Source of the DNA: Cryptomeria japonica
Taxonomy: Eukaryota; Streptophyta; Pinopsida; Cupressales; Cupressaceae
Assembly: GCF_030272615.1 (NCBI RefSeq)
Contig: NC_081411.1
Location: forward strand, 41,345,140 to 41,409,139
Direction: 5' to 3'
DNA length: 64,000 nucleotides
In this document: positions 55,973-64,000 of the stretch, piece after piece
Numbering within the stretch: the first letter of the stretch is position 1
How the letters are laid out: the number at the start of each line of letters is the position of its first letter
The notes under the pieces: model-generated
Database searches by the model: none
Told to the model about the DNA's origin: nothing
What the model saw: only the letters and a program-made list of their open reading frames with translations
Position numbers and translations under genes: made by a program

Positions 55973-56867
55973 TGTTGGAAAAAAATGGTGTCTCAACCTT
56001 GCATTTATGCAAGGTTACTATTTATAGTAAGTTTTCATTTGAGCACGAAATGGTGCGAAACTCTCCCTGAAGCTTCTGGTTGGTTAGATAAGCATTCTGG
56101 TAAAGTTGCGTCGCAAGGTCACAGCTAGTTTTGAAGATATTAATGTTTTCATCTTGGAGGGGTGCAATAAAATATTTAAACTTAATTTTGGGGACTTTAG
56201 AGGCTCCGAAATGCCTTTAAAAGTGGTCGTAACTAGCGAAGCGGGTTACGAGGTGATAGAGCACTTCGCGAGCTTTCCGGCGCTTCAAACGGTTCGTCAA
56301 TCGGACACCCGGTTCTCAAGTTATGGCCTCCGGAAGTTTGTACTCCTGAAATAGGAAAAATAATTTGTATCAGATACATAAATGAGCTGTAAAAGGGAGC
56401 GACACATGTTGATGTGTGCTTTAACATGTCATAGGGCATCTAGAAGGGAGATAAGGTCGGCTACACCTTATTGGGTGGTTTTAGCCCATGGTTTTGTAAT
56501 ACCGTTTGACGGTTTCTTGTATTGTATCTCCTATTTATGAGGTGTGTGAGATAGAGGTTGTGTGTAAGAGTCTTATGGCTATTGAGTTGCCTCTGAATCT
56601 CTGATTAGTGGTACTCCTGCAAAGAGCTTGCTCTGCAAGTATGTTGTAATCTGTTTTTGATTGCTGAATAAAATATTGAGCTGCTTTTGGAGGGTGGGGT
56701 TTTTCTCCCGAAAGGGTTTTCCCCACGTAAATCACTGTGTTGTGGTATGATTGCTATTATATCTATTTCTATTTTTTGTAACTGTTGTAATGATCTGAAA
56801 AAGTTTTGCATTACCCTCCTCTCAAGGTTAGTGTAGGAAGTTGTTTCTGCTACTTAACTTCCTTACA
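55973..56867 (+). repeat. 3' LTR of copia element 2
   Basis: 895 bp, homologous to 50858-51751, followed by TTAGA. Confidence 0.93.
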
Positions 56868-56930
56868 TTAGATAGTTGTACAATTTGCGATGCTATAATA
56901 TTTATGTGATGTTTAATATCCTTAGTATAT

Positions 56931-57240
56931 TTAGGCCATTGCCTTTAAAACATGTATGCCACCACTACATCCTTTACACATTTCTAAAAAAAAAATTATG
57001 CTTTCTTGTAGTTGGATATGTGTTGTTGCACATCTAATCACCAAAACTTCTAGTCTTTTCTCTTCCACCTTCTTCTCTACATCCTTCAAAACTTTGGCTT
57101 CCAATTTGAAAGCACGTTCCTTAAATCCATTAAGCATCAATTGTATTTTCTCTGCACTTGACAAAAACTCATCCAAAAATACTTATAGAAGTCCTTCATG
57201 AAGGACTTTCACTGCATCATTAATAAGTTATGATCCCTAT
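56931..57240 (-). pseudogene. Unrecognised helical fragment right of copia element 2
   Basis: The minus-strand reading 57176-56931 gives DEFLSSAEKIQLMLNGFKER and a Lys/Glu-rich helical run (KDVEKKVEEKRLEVLVI), then hydrophobic residues and a stop. Possibly the upstream exon of the fragment at 50511-50852 before copia element 2 split them. No family recognised. Confidence 0.35.
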
Positions 57241-57989
57241 ATTTGAGACTTAATAAAATTCTTGTGAGTAGAATGGTGAAGTTTATCACCCAAAAAAATC
57301 ATATGCAAGGGAGACAATCGCTTAAGGTCCATCTGATCTTGAGACATTGATGCCCACTTTAGCATGTCCCATCCTAAATTGACCAAACTAGGATGCCTTA
57401 GGTGCCCTGGTACTCATGATTGGGACCCAAAATATGACCCCTCTTTTCTTGCCTCATGTGTGAGAAAAAAATCAAACACTTTATGCATGACTAGGTATAA
57501 AATGAAGCCTACCCTATCATTTGAAGGGGTCTACCTACAATTCAAGTGATCTCTTGATTATAAAATCAATTCAATTCCAAGTGAACAAGCAATCAAGCAT
57601 TCATCAAGCATTGAAGGAGAATTCAAGTTAAAGCACAACATTCATGATCAACAGTCTGCATGACATCCTAAAACTTTGTGTGAGGATTCAAGAAAGATTC
57701 ATCAAGGTATCAAGTTCAATTATAAGCATTTTTAGATTATATCTATCCTTTCCCTCAAAAGGAAAACCTTATACTTCAAGGTTAATTCACAACCCGAGGT
57801 TTGACCTAGGAAAGCCCCCATCAACAAACCTATTTTCGTCATATTGTGTGTAGGAAATTGATTCAGGAGTTATGTGTGAAGAATTTGGCAAAGTTAATGA
57901 TGACAATCAAACTCAAATTTTGATGGCATGAAAAGCAGAAGAGTAGGCCGGTTCACACCTCCTATTCCCAAGAATTTTGATAACCTTTT
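57241..57989. other. Non-coding tract, possible LTR remnant
   Basis: No coding sequence. A TATAAAATG box at about 57498-57506 and AAGCATTCATCAAGCATTGA words resemble LTR R-U5 sequence. No boundaries could be set. Confidence 0.3.
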
Positions 57990-59456
57990 TGTAGTCACAT
58001 AAATCTGTCCAGTTTAATTAAATGAATATTTGCTATTTAATTGATTAAAAACCCACTAGCCATCAGTTAATTAAATTAATATTTAATTAATTCATCTTAA
58101 AAAATTCTCCTATTAATTAAATAAATTATTCAATTTATTTTAATTAATTCATTATACCAAATTCATAAATCAATTAAATGAATAAATTCTATTTATCCAA
58201 TTTAATCCCCTTTTCCTCTTTTAAATAAATTAAATAAAACATTTATTTAAATCATTAAATGCCCCCACTTGCATTTTCCTACAAATGCAACTTGCACACA
58301 TTTATTGAAATAAATGAATTTTTATTTTTATAAAATCTTATTTTACCTCACCCACCAAATCCACTTGCACTTCTAAACCCCCTTCTAGATTCTTCTAACC
58401 CCTTCCTAATTAACCTAATCCATCCCCTAATTATTGTCACAATCCTAAGCAACTTGAAGTCACTTCTCAAAGACTCCAAAGTCTTTGAAAAACATTTAAT
58501 GCTTTGTGTTCAAAAAGCTAACCTCTAAAGTCTTCCAAACCACTAATGGCTCTTACATGATCATTAATGGCTCTTACATGATCATTAATGGCTCTTACAT
58601 GACCATTTATGGTTAACCCCTAACTCAACTCTCATGTGACCCATATGTCTCCTCAAGCATTTATTGCTTTGACTATGGTTATCTCTTTAACCTTTGCACA
58701 AGAATTTATCCATTGGATAAAAGCTTTATTCTTTGAATAAAGAATTTATTCATTCAACCAAGCCTTGACCTTAACTCCCAAGTTAACTCTCAGGTCATGT
58801 CAAGCATTTAATGCTTATTCCCTCTCCTCTCAACCTCTCTCATATTGACACTTGTCATCTTGGGATTGGGTTGAAATCCCTCATATGGATTTGATATCTT
58901 TCAATCCTAACCCTTGTTGAGATTACTCAATCTCAACCATCCATTGCTCTATTTTTCCTATAAATAGAGTCCATTTCTTCATAATCCAAATCTTGAAAAC
59001 TTGTATGCATTTAATCTATAGTGAATTTTAGAGAGCATTTAGCATAAATCACATATATTGTCATTTTGGACTTAAATATATCTTAGTTCATTTCATAGCA
59101 TCTCATATCTAGCTTATTTTACACTTGCATAGCATAAGTTATAAGCATTTTCAATCTTGGACCTCCATAAGCATCCATAGTGCAAAAAGCTACTGAATGC
59201 TACACTAATTTGGAACTTGGAGAGGAGAGGAACAAATGAAAAGGAGCTAAGAGCATGTTAAAAGGCATTTGGAGATGCCTTGCGGTATTTGTTTCCATAG
59301 TTAAATATTTTAGCATGTTTTTAGTCTCTTTTGATATGCCTGCTTAGGTTAGTTTTTGGTTGAATTACACTAACTTTGATCCTTTTTTCTTGTTGTTTTT
59401 TTGTGTCATACGACCACAGGCTTTAGTCTAACAATTGTCCATTCTGCAGAGCATCA
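57990..59456 (+). repeat. 5' LTR of the older Tat element
   Basis: About 1.47 kb from TGTAGTCACAT to ...GAGCATCA. AT-rich inverted repeats at about 58010-58260. A triplicated AATGGCTCTTACATGATC lies at 58544-58602. A strong TATA box CTATAAATAG is at 58959-58968. The end is inferred from the primer-binding site; no second LTR is available for comparison. Confidence 0.75.
58959..58968 (+). promoter_or_regulatory. TATA box in the older Tat LTR
   Basis: CTATAAATAG, a near-ideal plant TATA box, about 490 bp before the LTR end. Confidence 0.6.
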
Positions 59457-59458
59457 TT

Positions 59459-59476
59459 TGGTGAACCCGACGTGAA
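59459..59476 (+). promoter_or_regulatory. Primer-binding site, probably tRNA-Trp
   Basis: TGGTGAACCCGACGTGAA. Its complement TTCACGTCGGGTTCACCA fits, as I recall it, the 3' end of plant tryptophan tRNA. It differs from the site used by the young Tat element at 9231. Confidence 0.55.
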
Positions 59477-59542
59477 TCTAACAACATTTTTTTTAATAAC
59501 TAACTTTTTGATTGTTTAGCTTGACACACAGGTCGTGCTTCG

Positions 59543-59772
59543 GCGCTTTTGTTCACGCTTTAGCGCTATTTTCCTTTAGTAGTTTAATGCTTTTGTTTCT
59601 ACAATAGTGCTATTGTCCAAATTTTAGCACTTTTGTCTTTTTATTAGTGCTTTTGTTTAGGTTTTAGCGCTTTTGTCCTACTGTATAAATATCCTACTTT
59701 AGCGCTTTTGTCCATACTTTCGCGCATTTGTGTTAAGTAGCACTTTTGTTTTCACACAGAGTAGCGCTATTG
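59543..59772 (+). repeat. GCGCTTTTGT array in the older Tat leader
   Basis: About eleven copies of GCGCTTTTGT or variants (GCGCTATTGT, GTGCTTTTGT, GCACTTTTGT). Five in a row are exactly 20 nt apart (59588-59668) and most of the rest are near 20. It corresponds in position and period to array A of the young Tat element. Confidence 0.75.
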
Positions 59773-59920
59773 TAATAGAACATTGTAAAAAATGCCATAT
59801 AACCGATAAAATAAATTTTCTTAGGCTTGTGGAAGCCCACCATATGGTCGGATTTTACTAAGTTTTTGCTTCATGTGCAGGTTTTAAACTAACCCCGTTT
59901 GTTACTTGAAATAAAAAACT

Positions 59921-60230
59921 TTCATTGGTGCTTTAAAAACTCAACAACACAAAATTTAATTTCTTGCAAGTTAGGATCCATTTTGTTTTGGTGCTCTAAA
60001 ATACAACAACACAAAATTTAATTTCTTGCAAGTTAGGATCCATTTTGTTTTGGTGCTCTAAAACTCAACAACACAAAATTTAATTTCTTGCAAGTTAGGA
60101 TCCACTTTGTTTTGGTTCTCTAAAACTCAACAAACACAAATTTGCTTTCATTGCAAGTTAGGAATACACTCTATTTTGGTGCTTAAAACAAAACAAGACA
60201 AATTTTATTTCTTGCATCAAACTTAAGGAA
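59921..60230 (+). repeat. 60-62-bp tandem repeat, about four copies
   Basis: Units run CAACAACACAAAATTTAATT - TCTTGCAAGTTAGGATCC - ATTTTGTTTTGGTGCTCTAA. The first three copies are almost identical; the fourth and the partial fifth are diverged. Confidence 0.85.
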
Positions 60231-62281
60231 AACTCACAATCAACACTTCAATTTTTGGTGCAAGTATAAAAAGAACAATCAACTTGTCTCATTTTACAAA
60301 AATGGTTTTTCTTCATGCAAACGTGTTTTTCATTAAGTTGACCAGGATTTCAAATTCCTAGTTTACTCAAACATATTGCCTTTGAATTTAAAAAGAACAT
60401 CATGATTGTTGGAGAAACATCTCCAAATAGATAAAAGATCATTGCAATGACAAGTTAAAAAGAACAAGTGCATTTTGTGTTTGGCACACTTGTGCAAAAT
60501 ATTTTGTTGAGTGGTCCTACTTCTAACACACACTATCCTCTCCCTTGGTTCTCGTGGTCCTAGGTGCAAGAGAAAAGTGTTAGTAACACTCAATTTTTAT
60601 CTTTTTAAGAGAGGCCTGCCAAGAGATCGATCACTCTTGGGAACGACCTCACGTGGTAAATCCTTCGAGCTGCTATAGAAATCAGATGAAAGTGAAAGCT
60701 GTAACCTTGGGTATAGTTGTTCGTACAGTGTAACTTACCGAAAGCACAAATGGGCCCCACCACAAGTTACAAGGCTCTTAAGTGAGTCACTGCAGAATGA
60801 ACTTATGTCCAAAAACATCAAACATTACTAAACACCTTTAAGTAGTAGCCCACCGGTTCTATTGATTGAGGATATTTGTGATAAATTCAGTGCAAGAGCA
60901 TAGATGGTTTTGCTCCCAAGATACTCACCATACATATTACCTTGAGTAGAAACATAGCTTTTTGAAAGGTTACTTGTAGCCCGATAAAAGTGGTGACTCC
61001 CCCATCATAGGGATCATCTATTTGTTATGCTCGTGCAAGACTTAGTATATCACATCGTTACTTGTCACGATGGGATTCATAAGGTATGTAGTACCAAAGT
61101 CGAAGAAATATCAAGATGTGGGCTGAATTTATTGCAATTGGCCATTTGACCTTAGGGATAAAGAGTGTTTGAAGTGTTTTCATTTTTGAGTCAAGACCAG
61201 TGAAAATTGAGCCAACTTCAGGCTTTGGAAAACACCTTAAAATACATCTAAAAGAAAGGGTCATAAAAAGTCCAAGGATTGGGTTGATCTAGACCCATAC
61301 TTATTTATGCCTTTTTGAGGAAACATTCTTGTGTTTGTGTGCTTTCTTTGTTTTCTTGTCAAAGAAAAATAAAAAATTAGTTCCAAAAACAAGTATTCAT
61401 CCAACACAAACATTTTTCAGAAACCAACAAAGGATCAAAATCAAACAGTAAAAGTATCAAACTATATGACCATTCTTCACATCTTGAGAAAGAAGAATCT
61501 TCATCAACACATCAACTTGAAGAAAATACCATTGAGCTCAAAGGCTCTTATCAAAAGGAGGAAATTCTTCTATCTAAATAGTCAAATCTTTGTCTCTAAT
61601 AGAGATTTTCTACGTCACATGTGTCTCTATCTTCAAGGGAAATCAAACGAGTTTGATCAAGAGTCATTAAACCGCCGAGCTTTTATGCAATATCACACTT
61701 TGAGTTATCACAAAAAAAAGGAGGCAAGATCAATCCTAACTTCTTTCCAGATATTTGCATCACATATAATGTAGCTTGGGAAGAACCACCATCTCCTGAA
61801 AGAGAAGAAGAAGAATTTGTCCCATATGTGACACAAAGCTTTTATTGAAGTTAAACATTTCATCCATTCCTACATTCACATCATCACTCTGTTTCAACTC
61901 TCAAAAGATTAAGAGGTTCTTGTCCTAAGTTCTATTTCGACATTGTTTGAATCAAACACAAACAACATCACTTTTTAGAGTGTCTCTACAACTAGGATAA
62001 GCTCATCCTAAGAGACATCTCTATGTGGGTTAAAACTAGTCTATGAGTGAATCCTCTCATTACTAGGTAGTTAAGTCTGTAACACATCTCAGATTTCTCT
62101 AAAACCTTATCACGTCAAACCTTATAAAAAACAACAAGGAATTCAAGAAAGAACTTTGGTAACATATACCTTTAAGTGCTAGAGATCCATATGCAAAACA
62201 CCACACCAACCATAAATCTCTCATTTCATCAACAACTCATCATCATTTTTTACCCAACTTCAACAAAAACTTATAAACAAA

Positions 62282-64000
62282 ATGGCTCATACCCGATCAC
62301 GGTCTAGACAACAAGAGATTGAGGAAGAAGAGGAGGAAAATATTAATGAATTCCAAGAAGCCCTAGGAGGAAATGTAAATGACAAAAATCCAAATACTCC
62401 TACTCCTGCGACAATAGAAAGGGAACAACATAACCCTCTCTTTAATAGATTGTTTGACGAAATACTCAGGAGCAATGTTGATGCTCACTTTTTGAGACTT
62501 GCTCAAGAGGGAGCCAAACTCCCCTCTGAATTCGATCTTTCACAACTGAGGCAAGCATCATAATGACAAAGTCACAATGAGGAAGAAAGAGGTAGAGATC
62601 CCATCAAGTACAACCTTCATCAAGGTAATCCACCACCTCCTCCTCCAAATGAAGTAGAGATGTTGAGGCAACAAGTTGAAAATCTCGCCCAACAACTTCG
62701 TAGTGGTGTGAAAACTAATCAATTTTCACTCAATGACATTTGTCCCTATCCCTTTGATAGGAATCTTCATATGCCACCTTTTCCATGAGGGTTTGAAACA
62801 CCCAAGTTTGAAAAGTATAGAAAAAAAGGAGATCCTTGTGATCATGTCAGAGAATTCCATTCAGCTTGCCTTGAAGTGGCATACGAGGATACATACCTCA
62901 TGTGCCTTTTGCCACAAAGCTTGGGAGGAACAACCACATCATGGTTTTCCTAATTACCAGGTGGCATTAGGACATTTGAAGAACTTATCAAGAAGTTCCT
63001 GGCACATTACTCACAAAACATTGAACATGATATCACCATGGCTGATCTATGTAACACTAAACAAAAACCAGGTGAACTATTTTTAGTCTTTCTGCAATGA
63101 TGGCGTCAAATGTCTAGCAGACATTCTCTTCAGTTACCTGAACAAGAACTAGTGGAAATATTTATTTCTAACTTAAACGAAGAAATGGAATTTCACCTAG
63201 ATGTAAAAGACACATATTCTTTCAATGACATGATCACCAAAGGGTTAAAATGTGAGTGGCTCTCATCAAGAAAGGACTTATCAAAATCTACAATGAGCCA
63301 AAAGATGGCCCTCGCTCGCGCTTCAATAGTGACAAGCCTAACTTCTAGAACAAAAACAAAAATATTGTCAATGACGGGGTTGTGGATGCAAGAACTATCA
63401 AAAGTGCACAACTTGTGGTTTGATTTGTAGGATAGAACCCCCCACCCAAGAATAACATAGTTACTCCTCCAAATCAAGGCCACATCACATCTCAAGATGA
63501 ACCCAGATAGCATCAACAAAATTTTAAACCAAAGCGAACATACACTCCCTTAGGGGAACCCATCGAAACAGTGTTACATTAATTGGTTTCTCAAAATCTG
63601 GTAACCCTACCCAAAACATCAAATTATGAACCTCAAGTCAAACCTTCATGGTGGAGGGATACTGAACATTGCGATTTCCATCAAGGGAAAGGGCATAGGA
63701 CAAGCAATTGTCACAGATTGAAAGATCTTATTCAGGATCTTATTGACCAAGGTGAAATTGAAATCGAAGGACATGACCCAAAGACAACAAACAATGATCA
63801 TTTGATGTTCAAAAATCCACTTCCATCATAAGATCAAAGGGGTCCTTCCACTTCAGGGAGAACCATAGACACCACTTATTATACGCAAGCAGCGTATAAT
63901 TACACTGTGAATCACTTGTATGATGCCAGTGAACAAATTGCAACTATTACCATCAAAAATCCCAGTTCCAATTGCAATGTTGTTACATGTCACGACAAGA
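62282..64000 (+). pseudogene. gag: Gag of the older Tat element, decayed and cut by the window end
   Basis: Starts MAHTRSRSRQQEIEEEEEEN and follows the gag of the young element almost domain by domain: PLFNRLFDEILR, FDLSQLRQ, ICPYPFDRNLHMPPFP, then a gag core with PKFEKYRKKGDP, EDTYLMCLLPQSL and LCNTKQKPGE, and later CDFHQGKGHRTSNCHRLKDL with the same Cys-His pattern. Two adjacent stops follow QAS near 62561, there are further stops at FP.GF, FS.LP and LQ.WR, and frameshifts lie between about 63300 and 63580. It cannot make a normal gag. Confidence 0.85.

Larger units (their letters stand above)
50858..56867 (+). mobile_element. Ty1/copia element 2, TSD TTAGA
   Basis: 6,010 bp, flanked by TTAGA at 50853-50857 and 56868-56872. 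5' LTR 50858-51751, tRNA-iMet primer-binding site, single gag-pol frame 51876-55916, polypurine tract, 3' LTR 55973-56867. The LTRs differ at a few per cent of positions by eye. It belongs to a different copia lineage from element 1: the LTRs are unrelated and shorter, and pol differs throughout. Confidence 0.93.
59477..62281 (+). other. Leader of the older Tat element
   Basis: 2.8 kb of untranslated sequence. It holds the GCGCTTTTGT array (59543-59772), a 60-62-bp tandem repeat (59921-60230) and a stretch near 60610-60800 with AGAGGCCTGCCAAG and GAACGACCTCACGTGGTA, matching the structured leader segment of the young element (about 10000-10070). A plus-strand open segment at 61466-61774 has no recognisable domain and I do not call it a gene. 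Confidence 0.6.
57990..64000 (+). mobile_element. Older Tat-type Ty3/gypsy element, 5' part, runs off the window
   Basis: 5' LTR (57990 to about 59456), primer-binding site, a 2.8-kb leader with repeat arrays and a decayed gag (62282 to the end). The LTR start TGTAGTCAC...CTGTCCAGT and the AT-rich palindromes parallel the young Tat LTR (TGTAGACAC...TTGTCCAGT), and gag aligns closely with gag at 11580, so both belong to one lineage. Stops and frameshifts in gag show that this copy is old. Pol and the 3' LTR lie outside the window. Confidence 0.85.

Noticed and set aside
61466-61774. A 102-codon plus-strand ORF in the older Tat leader
   Set aside because: No domain, AT-driven composition, and the following sequence in frame is full of stops; not called a gene.
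1-64000. tRNA, rRNA or other structural RNA genes
   Set aside because: No cloverleaf-like or rRNA-like sequence noticed on either strand; the only tRNA-related strings are primer-binding sites.

Overview
This is a gene-poor, strongly AT-rich stretch of a large plant nuclear genome. I infer a seed plant with a conifer-like genome, because it is built almost wholly of long, nested, decayed LTR retrotransposons with large LTRs. I found no intact host gene, tRNA or rRNA. The only host-derived protein-coding sequence I recognise is a broken, inverted duplicate of a DRM-type (RNA-directed DNA methylation) cytosine methyltransferase.

Layout. 1-2,067: remnant with a decayed Gln/Asn/Pro-rich reading frame on the minus strand. 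2,068-8,153: non-autonomous minus-strand LTR element (TSD TGAGG) carrying an unrecognised ORF that is split by a 2.5-kb solo LTR. 8,447-24,715: complete, apparently very young Ty3/gypsy element of the Tat type (TSD AATAC). Its 781-bp LTRs look identical, its 2,492-residue gag-pol is uninterrupted, and it carries a large GC-rich antisense gene for a plant-mobile-domain (PMD) protein that looks spliced. 24,721-32,340: remnant with a long decayed minus-strand ORF of unknown function, a solo LTR and an upstream repeat-rich leader. About 32,340-40,120 plus 47,666-47,775: decayed Ty3/gypsy element with an extra RNase H domain upstream of reverse transcriptase. 40,121-47,660: Ty1/copia element inserted into the gypsy integrase gene (TSD CTACT). 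48,044-50,510: long inverted repeat, both arms holding the same piece of a DRM methyltransferase gene. 50,858-56,867: second Ty1/copia element (TSD TTAGA). 57,990-64,000: 5' LTR, leader and decayed gag of a second, older Tat-type element that runs off the window.

Most notable points: (i) the DRM inverted repeat, which if transcribed would fold into a long hairpin against a gene of the silencing machinery itself; (ii) in the young Tat element, five copies of a small hairpin motif whose stem bases vary but stay paired, in the coding linker and the 3' UTR; (iii) one GCGTCTGTG motif arrayed every ~20 nt in both the gag-pol leader and the antisense PMD gene's intron, each time in the sense orientation of its own gene; (iv) a credible spliced model for the antisense gene; (v) both copia copies have lost the first integrase catalytic Asp, by different routes.

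Within the young element, gag-pol supplies the replication machinery, while the antisense gene has its own leader-like region and composition and looks like a captured, separately expressed gene. The remaining elements are defective.
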